Part shown: positions 51,793 through 60,523 of the stretch, one piece after another
How the letters are laid out: every line of letters begins with the position of its first letter
Position numbering within the stretch: the first letter of the stretch is position 1
Assembly (NCBI RefSeq): GCF_021044425.1
Contig: NZ_JAJNEC010000008.1
Location: 186,001 to 250,000 of the forward strand
Reading direction: 5' to 3'
Length of the DNA stretch: 64,000 bases
DNA from: Niabella pedocola
Lineage (GTDB): Bacteria; Bacteroidota; Bacteroidia; Chitinophagales; Chitinophagaceae
Made by a program: the position numbers and the translations under genes
The notes under the pieces: model-generated
Database searches by the model: none
What the model was told of the DNA's origin: nothing
What the model saw: only the letters and a program-made list of their open reading frames with translations

Positions 51793-52167
51793 TCAGCTGT
51801 TATGTGATAACAGGTTAATGGTGGCTCCGTTCGGATCCTTTACAAAAAAACGGCGCACGCCCCAGGGTTCGTTGGTAAGGGGATATACGATATCCAATCC
51901 CAGCGTGATTGCTTTTTTATACATTCCGTTTACATCAGACACTTCAATGGAAAGAAAAACACGTTCGTTGTTCAATACCTCTTTTTTCTGGTTTTCCAGA
52001 ACATTGATCTGTGCCGTCGGGTTCTTGCGGGAAGCAAATGTCAACACCCATCCCCGGTCCATAATAATATCCATATGCAGGAATCCGTGATAAAAAGCCT
52101 TGCTTTGCTCCAGATCATCCGAATAAATATTGGGAACGATCCGGTTTATATAATTCTCCTCTTTCAT
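51793..52167 (-). CDS. VOC (glyoxalase/bleomycin-resistance) family protein
   Basis: 124 aa, one paired beta-alpha-beta-beta-beta fold. NIYSDDLEQSKAFYHGFLHM near residue 12 and the C-terminal YPLTNEPWGVRRFFVKDPNGATINLLSH are typical of the family; the final RFFVKDPNG with a Glu/Asn variation suggests a possible metal site, but the ligands are not clear. Substrate unknown. It lies upstream of OsmC on the same strand. Confidence 0.88.
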   Translation of the reverse strand: MKEENYINRIVPNIYSDDLEQSKAFYHGFLHMDIIMDRGWVLTFASRKNPTAQINVLENQKKEVLNNERVFLSIEVSDVNGMYKKAITLGLDIVYPLTNEPWGVRRFFVKDPNGATINLLSHNS

Positions 52168-52356
52168 GCTGTTTCATTTGATGGTTCAGGACCCGAAGCA
52201 ACGCCCCGTTTGCAATAATTGCGTCATCCAAAGATACTTCTTTAAAACGAAGGCCGGCTGCCCATCGTTGCATGGAACGCCCGGAAATACCCGGTTTTTA
52301 CTTCAGTACGCCCATCTCTTTAGATAAGATAACGGAAATTTCACCGTATTGTTACA

Positions 52357-52869
52357 TTATAGTTCCAGTTTATACAACCAATAACGCTTTCCGAACCGTG
52401 GTTCTATTTCCCGGATGATCCGGAATCCCAGGTTTTCATACAACCTGCGTGCATTGCTCATGATTTCCGATGTATGCAATGCGATCGTCGTTTCCCCGTT
52501 ATGCCTTGCCAGGGTTATACAATCTTCCATAAGTCTTCTGCCAATACCCCGGCCGCCAAAATCGGGATGCACCGTTAAAAAGCGGATATAGGACCACTCG
52601 GGAAGATAGAGGTCCGTTGGATTTCCCCGGGGCACCAGGAAACCCATTCCTACGATCCTTCCCGAACCGGTTTCACAAACCAGGCATTCGCCAGACAGCA
52701 GCAGCGCGTGGTATGTTTGCTCCCGCTGAACCGTGCGCCACAACTGCTGCCAGTTATTGGGGTTCAGTGCCTGCTCAAAGCCGCTCCATGTCTGCATTCC
52801 CAGCTGTTGGAGTTGAACCACATCGGCCATATCACCCTTCCGGTAATGCATTTCTGAACCTGTTGTCAT
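52357..52869 (-). CDS. GNAT family N-acetyltransferase
   Basis: 170 aa. MHYRKGDMADVVQLQQLGMQTW opens the GNAT fold, and the acetyl-CoA motif A is LTVHPDFGGRGIGRRLMEDC (Q/R-x-x-G-x-G/A variant) near residue 100. Motif B includes NARRLYENLGFRIIREIE. The N-terminus may start six codons later, at the Met of MHYRKGD, where AGG precedes by 7 bp. The target is unknown. It follows a chorismate mutase gene by 11 bp. Confidence 0.87.
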   Translation of the reverse strand: MTTGSEMHYRKGDMADVVQLQQLGMQTWSGFEQALNPNNWQQLWRTVQREQTYHALLLSGECLVCETGSGRIVGMGFLVPRGNPTDLYLPEWSYIRFLTVHPDFGGRGIGRRLMEDCITLARHNGETTIALHTSEIMSNARRLYENLGFRIIREIEPRFGKRYWLYKLEL

Positions 52870-52880
52870 TTTCCCAAATG

Positions 52881-53180
52881 CTATTTAGTGGTAAGTGTTT
52901 TCCAGTGTTCCAGCTCCTCGTTGACAAAATACCCGATCATCGTCCGGTAAACGGCCTCAACCAGCTCCGGCGACACCTCACAGGCTGCAGCCAGCTTCCT
53001 TTTTGATTCGATCACTGCTTCCACCCGGCGTTCATCCTTAACGGCCGTCTCTGATTTTTTAAACCGGGCCGCCGCCTTTACAAAGCCCGCCCGCCGGCCG
53101 ATCAGGCGTACAATTTCATGATCAATGGCATCGATCTCCACTCTTACTTCTTCAATATTGTTGCAGTGTTCCGGAATCAT
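52881..53180 (-). CDS. Chorismate mutase / isochorismate lyase-like protein (AroQ fold, PchB type)
   Basis: 99 aa, all helical. IEEVRVEIDAIDHEIVRLIGRRAGFVKAAARFK is the first helix with the catalytic Arg, and KDERRVEAVIESKRKLAAACEVSPELVEAVYRTMIGYFVNEEL matches the rest of the PchB-like group (A-A-R-F-K, then R-V-x-x-V). Whether it acts on chorismate or isochorismate is open; no siderophore or salicylate gene is nearby. It is upstream of the GNAT gene, with which it is probably co-transcribed. Confidence 0.85.
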   Translation of the reverse strand: MIPEHCNNIEEVRVEIDAIDHEIVRLIGRRAGFVKAAARFKKSETAVKDERRVEAVIESKRKLAAACEVSPELVEAVYRTMIGYFVNEELEHWKTLTTK

Positions 53181-53272
53181 TTCGTTGTTTTTCAGATAAA
53201 ATTAAAGATACTTCATAATTTCCTGCCGGCCTGTTAAACTTTTTAACAAGACAACTGTTCTCCTTGAAACAA

Positions 53273-53611
53273 ATGACCCCAATGGATCGTTCACTTAAGG
53301 ACCTGAGGATATTTATGCAGATTGCTTTTTTAGAAGGCATCTCCTACCTTGTTTTACTACTGGTGGCCATGCCGTTAAAATATTTTGCCCAGATACCCGA
53401 GGGTGTAAAGTATATTGGCTGGGCGCATGGCGTGCTGTTTGTGCTTTTCTGCATTTACCTGTTAAAGGTATGGGTAGGACTCAAATGGAGCTTTGGAAAA
53501 ACAGCGGTTGCATTTATTGCTTCCCTGCTGCCCTTCGGGACCTTCGTACTGGATGCGAAACTTAACAAAGCATATCCACAACTGAAAAACCGGCAAGGCA
53601 GCGCCCTGTAA
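53273..53611 (+). CDS. DUF3817 membrane protein
   Basis: 112 aa. DLRIFMQIAFLEGISYLVLLLVAMPLKYFAQIPEGVKYIGWAHGVLFVLFCIYLL is the DUF3817 block: E-G-x-S-Y/F at the top of the first span, then the G-x-x-H-G at the second, followed by a third span. Function unknown. Starts at 53273 (MTPMDRS) and 53282 (MDRS) are both possible; the first is given. It is divergent from the chorismate mutase. Confidence 0.85.
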   Translation: MTPMDRSLKDLRIFMQIAFLEGISYLVLLLVAMPLKYFAQIPEGVKYIGWAHGVLFVLFCIYLLKVWVGLKWSFGKTAVAFIASLLPFGTFVLDAKLNKAYPQLKNRQGSAL

Positions 53612-53681
53612 CCGCCGGTTCATCCCCCCAAAGGAAATACAATACGGTGTATATACGGCACCGGAAAGGATACCGGATTAA

Positions 53682-53855
53682 ATGATCATCAGAACGCGGG
53701 ATCCACTGCGAGAGGCCCTTCTGATGAAAAGCGACGATGAAAAATATTTTCGAATATTACCATTACTGCTGCACCGGAAAAACGATTACATGATCAACGA
53801 CAGATTTCTTTTGCCGCTGTATCTTCAGAAAGATCGCTTATCTGTAATTGAATGA
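53682..53855 (+). CDS. Possible 57-aa protein in a 367-bp gap
   Basis: The region 53612-53978 has no clear gene. The best candidate is this frame: MIIRTRDPLREALLMKSDDE, then basic and hydrophobic sequence to SVIE. A GGAAAGG lies 13 bp upstream, rather far for a ribosome site. Composition is plausible (charged, few rare residues), but I know no homologue. An inverted repeat CATCAGAA/TTCTGATG overlaps its start. It may be chance. Confidence 0.22.
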   Translation: MIIRTRDPLREALLMKSDDEKYFRILPLLLHRKNDYMINDRFLLPLYLQKDRLSVIE

Positions 53856-53978
53856 TTAAATACGGAGTCATCTGCAAGAGACGCCGATGGGAAAAAACAT
53901 CCTTTACCATTTAATTTAAGCTTTAAAACAGCGCAGCGTGCTGGAGGAGGCGTACCTTAGCATCCGGTAATAAATGCT

Positions 53979-54749
53979 ATGCAATTCTTTGTAGAAAAAC
54001 AATCCATTGTACGGAAGATTTGGGGGAAAAGCGACACCGTGCTTTTTATTTTTGCAGGTGCCGCAGCCGAGTTTGCGCTTAATAAGGCAGTAGACTGGCT
54101 TTACTTTACCGGCAAATTACCTGCAGACCCGGTGGGCCGGTTGTTTTCTACCGTACAATATGCAAAAACGATTGTTTTTGCGCCCCTTGATCAGGCAGAG
54201 GCAGCCATCAGCCGGATGCGGCATATACACCAGGCAGTGGAACAAAGCAGGGGCTATTCCATACCGGACTGGGCTTACCGGGACGTTTTATTCATGCTGA
54301 TCTATTATTCCATTTCGGCCTATGAACTGTTGGAAAAAAAACTTGCTCCGGAAGAGAAAGATGCGGTGTACCAAGTTTTTTTCAGAGTAGGAACAATGAT
54401 GGGCCTGCAGGCATTGCCGCCAACCTATGCCGAATGGCTCCCGTTGAGAACCCGGCACCTGCTCCATAACCTGCAGAAAAGCGCCTATACCACCGATCTG
54501 TTTCTGCAATACAAAAAACAACTGGGTGCACTGCGTTACAAGATATTGGTAGAAGGCCAGAAACTGGTGGTTCCAGAAAGAGTAAAAGAATTATTACACT
54601 TCACCGGCTTTTCATTTTTAACACCCATTGTTCCTCTATACAAAGCAAGCCGCCTGATAAAGATGGATGGCTTCCTGAAAAACCTGTTATTACCGCCCGG
54701 TTATCGCGCACAGGTCCGCAGGCTGGATGAGCCTCGTGGGTCTTACTAA
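53979..54749 (+). CDS. DUF2236 (MpaB-like) oxygenase domain protein
   Basis: 256 aa. Fits the 'ER-bound oxygenase mpaB'/DUF2236 family: VGRLFSTVQYAKTIVFAPLDQAEAAISRMRHIHQAV near residue 50 (with the conserved H-x-x-V helix) and YSIPDWAYRDVLFMLIYYSISAYELL near 95, where the usual D-P-x-A-x-x-W-V is replaced by IPDWAYRDVL. The family binds haem in some members; here the reduced motifs leave activity uncertain. TACCTTAG 18 bp upstream may be its -7 element. It converges on clpC across a terminator. Confidence 0.78.
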   Translation: MQFFVEKQSIVRKIWGKSDTVLFIFAGAAAEFALNKAVDWLYFTGKLPADPVGRLFSTVQYAKTIVFAPLDQAEAAISRMRHIHQAVEQSRGYSIPDWAYRDVLFMLIYYSISAYELLEKKLAPEEKDAVYQVFFRVGTMMGLQALPPTYAEWLPLRTRHLLHNLQKSAYTTDLFLQYKKQLGALRYKILVEGQKLVVPERVKELLHFTGFSFLTPIVPLYKASRLIKMDGFLKNLLLPPGYRAQVRRLDEPRGSY

Positions 54750-54783
54750 AAAACAGGCCGCCGCTCTCAGCGCCGGTAGCCAT

Positions 54784-54817
54784 AAAAAAACACCCCGCAG
54801 CTGCAGGGTGTTGTTAT
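54784..54817. terminator. Bidirectional terminator between the DUF2236 gene and clpC
   Basis: The stem AACACCC/GGGTGTT encloses CGCAGCTGCA; the left flank is A7 and the right flank TTGTTATTT. It is 25 bp from the clpC stop and 40 bp from the end of the DUF2236 gene, and serves both converging transcripts. Confidence 0.87.
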
Positions 54818-54841
54818 TTAAACATTAAATAGTAAATCTTT

Positions 54842-57370
54842 TTATGCTTCCTGTGGATTCTCCTTGGGATCTTTTACCGTAAAGAATAACCGCTCCTTTT
54901 CCTTGTCAAAGTCTACCAGCAACACATCACCGGGCTTCACATGCATATTCAGGATCTCTTCGGCCAGAGGGTCTTCCAGGTATTTCTGAATGGCCCGGTG
55001 CAACGGACGCGCTCCAAACTGCTGATCATATCCCTTGTCTGCCAGGAAGGTTTTTGCTTCTTCGCTCAGCTCCAGGCCATAGCCCAGGTTCTGTACCCGT
55101 TTCAGCACGCCCTTCATGGAAATATCAATGATGCTGAAGATATTTTCTTTCGTCAGGCTGTTGAAGATGATCACATCATCAATACGGTTCAAAAATTCGG
55201 GGGAGAAAGTACGCTTCAGCGCCTTTTCGATCACGGCTTTATTTTCCTCATCTTCGTTTTCCACCCGTGCCGATGTAGCAAACCCAACACCTGCACCAAA
55301 ATCTTTCAGCTGCCGTACACCAATATTGGAAGTCATAATAATGATGGTATTCTTAAAGTCTACCTTACGCCCCAATCCATCCGTCAGCACGCCATCATCC
55401 AGCACCTGCAGGAGGATATTATAGATATCCGGGTGTGCCTTTTCAATTTCATCCAGCAGGATCACACTATACGGTTTGCGGCGAACTTTTTCGGTGAGCT
55501 GTCCGCCCTCTTCATAACCCACGTATCCCGGAGGTGCCCCAATCAAACGGCTTACCGTAAACTTCTCCATATATTCACTCATATCGATCCGGATCAGTGA
55601 ATCTTCGGAATCGAACAGGTAGCGTGCCAGCGAACGGGCCAGCTCGGTTTTACCAACCCCTGTGGGGCCCAGGAAAATAAAGGTACCAATGGGTTTCTTC
55701 GGATCTTTCAATCCTACGCGGTTCCGCTGGATCGCCTTCACCACTTTGGAAATGGCTTCGTCCTGACCAATCACCATGCCCCTCATGTCTTCCGACATTT
55801 TGCGCAGCTTCTCGGTTTCTGCTTCCACCATTTTGCGAACAGGAATGCCCGTCATGATATTGATCACCTCGGCGATCGCTTCCTCGTCGATGGGATACCG
55901 TTTGTGTTTGCTTTCCTCTTCCCATGCGGCTTTTGCCCGCTCCAGGTCTTCTGCCAGTTTTTTCTCCGTATCGCGCAGCGATGCGGCTTCCTCAAATTTC
56001 TGGCTTTTCACCACTTTATTTTTCTCTTCCTTTACATCTTCGATCTTCTTCTCCAGCTCCACAATATTCGGTGGCACATTGATATTCTTCAGGTGTACCC
56101 GTGCCCCTACCTCATCCATTACGTCAATCGCCTTATCGGGCAATAACCGGTCGGTAATGTAGCGGTCGCTCAGTTTTACGCAGGCGTCTATGGCTTCATC
56201 GCTATAGGTAACACTGTGAAAATCTTCATACTTCGATTTGATATTATTCAGTATCTGGATGGTTTCATCCACGCTTGGAGGATCTACCATCACTTTCTGA
56301 AAACGACGATCCAGTGCACCGTCTTTTTCAATATACATCCGGTATTCATCCAGGGTGGAAGCACCAATGCACTGCAGCTCACCACGGGCCAGCGCCGGTT
56401 TAAAGATATTGCTGGCATCCAGCGAACCGCTGGCACCACCGGCGCCCACAATAGTGTGCATCTCATCAATGAACAGGATCACATCGCGGTTTTTCTCCAG
56501 CTCGTTCATAATCGCCTTCATCCGCTCTTCAAACTGGCCCCGGTACTTGGTTCCGGCAACCAGCGATGCCAGGTCTAAGGAGATCACCCGTTTGTCAAAT
56601 AACACCCGGCTAACTTTGCGCTGTACAATACGCAGCGCCAATCCTTCCACGATAGCGGTTTTACCCACACCAGGTTCGCCAATCAGGATCGGGTTATTCT
56701 TTTTCCGGCGGCTCAGGATCTGCGATACCCGCTCAATTTCCTTTTCGCGTCCTACGATCGGATCCAGGTTACCACTTTCTGCCAGCTTGGTCACATCCCG
56801 CCCGAAATTATCCAGCACCGGTGTTTTGCTTTTGGCTGCCGCTTTGGAGCCGCCTGCTCTTGACTGGGAGTATTTTTTTTCTTCTTCAAACTCTTCTTCA
56901 CCCTCTTCACCAAATTCTGCGCGGGGTTCTCCAGATTTAACGATGCCTAATTCCTGGCGAAACAGATCATAATCCACATCAAACTGATTTAAAATTTGTG
57001 TTGCAATATTTTCCTTGTTCTTTAATATAGAAAGCATCAGGTGCTCCGTTTCCACCAGGTTGCTCTTCAGCGCCTTGGCTTCCAGAACGGTAACACGGAT
57101 CACTTTCTCCGCCTGCTTGGTCAAAGGAAGACTGTTAATGTTTGCAATATTTTTTCCGGTTTTATCCTTTATTGCCAGTTCAATTTCCTTCCGCAGTTCA
57201 AAAATATCTACATTAAAGCTTTTCAGGATCCGGATAGCGGTATTATCCCCTTCCCGGATCAGGCCCAGCAGCAGGTGCTCTGTGCCAATGAAATCATTTC
57301 CCAGGCGTAAAGCCTCTTCCCTGCTATAGGAAATGATTTCTTTTACCTGGGATGAAAAATTATTATCCAT
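54842..57370 (-). CDS. clpC: ATP-dependent Clp protease ATP-binding subunit ClpC
   Basis: AAA+ unfoldase that feeds ClpP. 842 aa: two Clp_N repeats (residues about 1-145; REEALRLGNDFIGTEHLLLGLIREGD), D1 with GEPGVGKTAIVEGLALRI and DEMHTIVGAGG, a UVR-type coiled coil (KFEEAASLRDTEKKLAEDLE) in the middle, D2 with GPTGVGKTELARSLARYLF, LLDEIEKAHPDIYN, then the C-terminal ClpB_D2-small domain (DQQFGARPLHRAIQKYLEDPLAEEIL). The UVR segment and size distinguish it from ClpB and ClpA. Divergent from the STAS gene. Confidence 0.95.
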   Translation of the reverse strand: MDNNFSSQVKEIISYSREEALRLGNDFIGTEHLLLGLIREGDNTAIRILKSFNVDIFELRKEIELAIKDKTGKNIANINSLPLTKQAEKVIRVTVLEAKALKSNLVETEHLMLSILKNKENIATQILNQFDVDYDLFRQELGIVKSGEPRAEFGEEGEEEFEEEKKYSQSRAGGSKAAAKSKTPVLDNFGRDVTKLAESGNLDPIVGREKEIERVSQILSRRKKNNPILIGEPGVGKTAIVEGLALRIVQRKVSRVLFDKRVISLDLASLVAGTKYRGQFEERMKAIMNELEKNRDVILFIDEMHTIVGAGGASGSLDASNIFKPALARGELQCIGASTLDEYRMYIEKDGALDRRFQKVMVDPPSVDETIQILNNIKSKYEDFHSVTYSDEAIDACVKLSDRYITDRLLPDKAIDVMDEVGARVHLKNINVPPNIVELEKKIEDVKEEKNKVVKSQKFEEAASLRDTEKKLAEDLERAKAAWEEESKHKRYPIDEEAIAEVINIMTGIPVRKMVEAETEKLRKMSEDMRGMVIGQDEAISKVVKAIQRNRVGLKDPKKPIGTFIFLGPTGVGKTELARSLARYLFDSEDSLIRIDMSEYMEKFTVSRLIGAPPGYVGYEEGGQLTEKVRRKPYSVILLDEIEKAHPDIYNILLQVLDDGVLTDGLGRKVDFKNTIIIMTSNIGVRQLKDFGAGVGFATSARVENEDEENKAVIEKALKRTFSPEFLNRIDDVIIFNSLTKENIFSIIDISMKGVLKRVQNLGYGLELSEEAKTFLADKGYDQQFGARPLHRAIQKYLEDPLAEEILNMHVKPGDVLLVDFDKEKERLFFTVKDPKENPQEA

Positions 57371-57405
57371 ATTTAGATAAAATGTTTATTTACAATATTA
57401 ACAAA

Positions 57406-57413
57406 TATATTTG
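57406..57413 (+). promoter_or_regulatory. -7 element for the STAS/rnz genes
   Basis: TATATTTG is a perfect TAnnTTTG match in the clpC-STAS gap, 51 bp before the STAS start codon. Confidence 0.5.
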
Positions 57414-57463
57414 GTACTAAATTTACTTGTAATTTAAGCATATTTATTCCAAATTCACTCTAT

Positions 57464-57868
57464 ATGCAAGTCAAAATAGATACCAAAGAGAAATTTCACG
57501 TCATCACGCCAAATGAGCCTGTTCTATCTGCTACAATGACAGATCAAATGGATGCGGCGTTGCTTCCTTTTCTGCAAAAGGAGGTAAAGAATGTGATCCT
57601 GAACTTGCATGCGGTGGAAGAGATAGATGCTGCTGCAGCCGCTAAACTCCTGCAAATACAGCAATATTTCTATGAAAACAACGCCTCTTTTGTAACCTGC
57701 AATATACAAAAAACCGTAAACGCATTTTTGGCAGAACACGAACTGGATGAACTGCTCAATATCGCCCCCACCGAAAGTGAAGCCTGGGATATTGTACAGA
57801 TGGAAGAAATCGAACGCGAGCTGCTGGATACGGAAGATATTGAATTCACGGATACGGGAAATGAATAA
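57464..57868 (+). CDS. STAS-domain protein
   Basis: 134 aa. The STAS core VKNVILNLHAVEEIDAAAAAKLLQIQQYFYENNASFVTCNIQKTVNAFLAEHELDELLNIAPT covers about 38-105; in the helix start 'EEIDAAAAA' the usual phosphorylated Ser/Thr of anti-sigma-factor antagonists (D-[S/T]-[S/A]) is replaced by Asp-Ala, so classic phospho-switch control looks absent. The C-terminal 25 residues are strongly acidic (EEIERELLDTEDIEF). RNase Z follows 29 bp downstream; the two genes are often neighbours in Bacteroidota. Confidence 0.85.
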   Translation: MQVKIDTKEKFHVITPNEPVLSATMTDQMDAALLPFLQKEVKNVILNLHAVEEIDAAAAAKLLQIQQYFYENNASFVTCNIQKTVNAFLAEHELDELLNIAPTESEAWDIVQMEEIERELLDTEDIEFTDTGNE

Positions 57869-57897
57869 ACAAATAAACCCCTAAAAAGTTTAACGGA

Positions 57898-58803
57898 ATG
57901 TTGGGAGTTACCATACTGGGAAACAATTCAGCGGTGCCCGCTTTTGAACGGCATCCTACCAGCCAGGTACTCGCTACATCCAGCCGCAGTTTTCTTATCG
58001 ATTGCGGCGAAGGCACCCAGATCCAGCTCATCCGTTACAAGATCCGCCGCAGCCGCATTTCACATATTTTTATATCGCATCTTCACGGCGATCATTACTT
58101 TGGCCTGGTGGGGTTATTAAACTCTTTTGCGTTGCTGGGCCGGCAGCAGGAACTGCATGTGGTGGCACCTCCGGCTTTACAGGAGGTTTTAGAACTGCAG
58201 TTCAAACTGGCCGATACCCGTATGCCCTACCCGCTGCACTTTCATGCCATTCAGGCTCCCGGTCATTTAATGACCATTGATGATATGGAGATCCGCTGTT
58301 TCAGAACAGATCACCGCATTGAATGTTTTGGCTTCGTTTTTAAAGAACAAAAGAAACCCCGGCGCATTAACGCGGAAGCAGTGCAGGCACACCGCGTCCA
58401 TTACAGCGCGTTCGAAAACCTGCGGCAGGGCAACGACTATACGGCCCCCGACGGAACGGTGATCAAAAACGAACAGCTTACAGAAGCTGCTCCAAAAGGA
58501 AAGACCTATGCCTTCTGCGCAGATACCCGGTACGATGAATCTATTATTCCCGCCATACAGGGAGCAGACATGATCTATCATGAAGCCACCTACCTGGATA
58601 ACTTTGCGGCACAGGCACACCTGCGCTTTCATTCCACTTCCAAAGAAGCGGCACGCATCGCGCAAAAGGCGCAGGTAAAAAAATTACTCATCGGCCATTT
58701 CAGCAGCCGTTATGATGTGCTGGATGCCTTTGAAACCGAAGCCCGGGAAGTATTTCCCAATACCGACCTGGCGCTCGAAGGCGTTTGCTACCGGATACCT
58801 TAG
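57898..58803 (+). CDS. rnz: Ribonuclease Z
   Basis: 3' end maturation of tRNA. 301 aa, short-form RNase Z: TILGNNSAVPAFERHPTSQVL near residue 5, LIDCGEGTQIQL near 33, ISHLHGDHYFGLVGLL (HxHxDH) near 62, FCADTRYDESIIPAIQGADMIYHEATYLDN near 205-235 and LLIGHFSSRYDVLDAF with the last zinc His near 265. The exosite region is reduced as in other bacteria. Co-directional with the STAS gene. Confidence 0.95.
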   Translation: MLGVTILGNNSAVPAFERHPTSQVLATSSRSFLIDCGEGTQIQLIRYKIRRSRISHIFISHLHGDHYFGLVGLLNSFALLGRQQELHVVAPPALQEVLELQFKLADTRMPYPLHFHAIQAPGHLMTIDDMEIRCFRTDHRIECFGFVFKEQKKPRRINAEAVQAHRVHYSAFENLRQGNDYTAPDGTVIKNEQLTEAAPKGKTYAFCADTRYDESIIPAIQGADMIYHEATYLDNFAAQAHLRFHSTSKEAARIAQKAQVKKLLIGHFSSRYDVLDAFETEAREVFPNTDLALEGVCYRIP

Positions 58804-58995
58804 TTTTTTATGGAGCCGGCAGCAGTACTGCTATCATCCCCGTTGCCACGCTCGCTTGTGCTGCAGTACAAATAGCAGCGCTTCAGGTTCTTCCTGCCCC
58901 GGCATTCCTCAATCACTTCGCTTCACTAAATATCCTGTTTAACTTTCATTCGATCCGTTTACCATGTTTTAATTTTCAAGGGGGTTCCCGGCATA

Positions 58996-59004
58996 ATAGT
59001 TTCG
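58996..59004 (+). promoter_or_regulatory. Promoter-like element shared by two of the adhesin paralogues
   Basis: ATAGTTTCG occurs here, 21 bp before the first paralogue, and again at 63091-63099, 23 bp before the third. TAGTTTCG differs by one base from TAnnTTTG. The second paralogue has no such copy and may be read from the first. The 220-bp gap before it (58804-59024) holds nothing else recognisable. Confidence 0.4.
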
Positions 59005-59024
59005 CCTCAGGAAAAATAATTACC

Positions 59025-60428
59025 ATGAAGTTGAAACTATTTTTATTACTGCTTGTAATCACAAGTCTGTCAATGACCACTAAGGCACAGGTACCTTCCC
59101 TATTTGCGTTCCAGGGCGTGGCCCGCAATAATAACGGGCAAGCTGCAGCCAACCAAAAAGTGTCCGTACGCTTTACCATCCACCAGGGCGCGGAAACAGG
59201 CGGTGAAGTGTTCCAGGAAATCCACAATCCTACTACCAATGCAGCCGGCGTTTTTAATGTAGCCATCGGCAGTAAGACAGGTTTTCCCAATACGCTTAAC
59301 TGGAGCAACAACGTAGCCTATTACCTGCAGGTGGAAATAGATCCGGCAGGCGGCAGCGCCTTTACCACCATTAGCACCAGCCAGCTGCTCAGCGTGCCGT
59401 ACGCCATTGCTGCGAGCCGGCTGGTGGCAACAGGCTCCCTTGTCCTGTCCGGTACCGGAACCACCATCGGGTCATCCGGCAACAAAGCGCTTGCAGCCAA
59501 TGCAACCGCAATGGGTCATAATACCACCGCCTCGGGGGCAAATGCTACCGCTGTGGGTCTCGGAACCAATGCTTCGGGAGACGCTGCGCTGAGTATAGGG
59601 GTTGATACCAAGGCCTCGGGAAACTATTCTTTTGCTGCAGGACAAAGCTCTGAAGCATCTGCTTATGCATCTTTTGCTGCAGGCACTATTTCCAAAGCCA
59701 CCAATTCCAGCGCGGTAGCCATGGGCTACAGCGCCGAAGCCTCCGGACTCAATGCCTTTGCTGCCGGGGCGCTGTCCAAAGCTACAGGAACAACAACAAT
59801 TGCCATAGGGTATAAGAGCCAGGCTACCGGTACAGGCGCTACAAGCTTGGGTTCCGAAGTATTGGCCGACGGTGATTATTCAACTACCATGGGCAATAAC
59901 GTAAGTACCGGTTCCTTTAAGGGATCCTTTATTGTTGGCGACTACAGGCCCATTTATACTACAAAAAACTCCGCAGAAAATCAAATGGTCATGCGCTTTG
60001 GCGGCGGCTACCGGTTTTATACCGGAACCGCCGGTTTCGGCAGCGGTGCCGGTGTTTCACTGGACCCCAACGGCAACAGCTGGGCCAGTATTTCCGATAG
60101 CACAAAAAAAGAAAACTATTCAGCCGCAAACGGTGCCGCCTTTCTTTCTAAAATAAAAAGCATGAAGCTGGGCAGCTGGAATTATAAGGGACAGGACAAA
60201 CAGCGATACCGCCACTATGGCCCCATGGCACAGGAATTTCACAGCCTGTTTGGTAATGACGGCACCGGTACCATCGGATGCGACACCACCATTGCCAGTG
60301 CAGACATCGACGGTGTAATGATGATTGCCTTACAGGCATTGGTAAAGCAGGTAGACCAACTTGCTGAAACCAATAAAAAATTACAGCAACGCATACAACA
60401 GCTGGAAGCAAGAAGGAAAGATCACTAA
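59025..60428 (+). CDS. YadA-head-repeat / S74 tail-fibre-domain protein, paralogue 1
   Basis: 467 aa from MKLKLFLLLLVITSLSMTTK (signal peptide); the frame is open further upstream but codes nothing sensible there. Residues about 22-135 are an N-terminal beta domain (FAFQGVARNNNGQAAANQKVSVRFTI...). Then come about ten 14-residue head repeats of the form A-x-A-x-G-x-x-[ST]-x-A-[ST]-G (about 150-310). The C-terminal part has an S74-like segment: SDSTKKENYSAANG, HYGPMAQEF, then DIDGVMMIALQALVKQ and a coiled coil (ETNKKLQQRIQQLEAR). S74 domains help trimeric fibres fold; autocleavage is not certain here. No YadA anchor. Confidence 0.85.
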   Translation: MKLKLFLLLLVITSLSMTTKAQVPSLFAFQGVARNNNGQAAANQKVSVRFTIHQGAETGGEVFQEIHNPTTNAAGVFNVAIGSKTGFPNTLNWSNNVAYYLQVEIDPAGGSAFTTISTSQLLSVPYAIAASRLVATGSLVLSGTGTTIGSSGNKALAANATAMGHNTTASGANATAVGLGTNASGDAALSIGVDTKASGNYSFAAGQSSEASAYASFAAGTISKATNSSAVAMGYSAEASGLNAFAAGALSKATGTTTIAIGYKSQATGTGATSLGSEVLADGDYSTTMGNNVSTGSFKGSFIVGDYRPIYTTKNSAENQMVMRFGGGYRFYTGTAGFGSGAGVSLDPNGNSWASISDSTKKENYSAANGAAFLSKIKSMKLGSWNYKGQDKQRYRHYGPMAQEFHSLFGNDGTGTIGCDTTIASADIDGVMMIALQALVKQVDQLAETNKKLQQRIQQLEARRKDH

Positions 60429-60523
60429 CAACGCTACAGTCAATATTATCTTCCATGAATGATACGCAAAGACGCTTACTCTTTTAACGTAAAACATAAA
60501 TTAACAATATCAATCTCGTTCCA

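Noticed and set aside
58785..59024. An 80-residue N-terminal extension of adhesin paralogue 1
   Set aside because: It overlaps the RNase Z 3' end and lacks a signal peptide, while the Met at 59025 starts a signal peptide identical in style to the other two paralogues.
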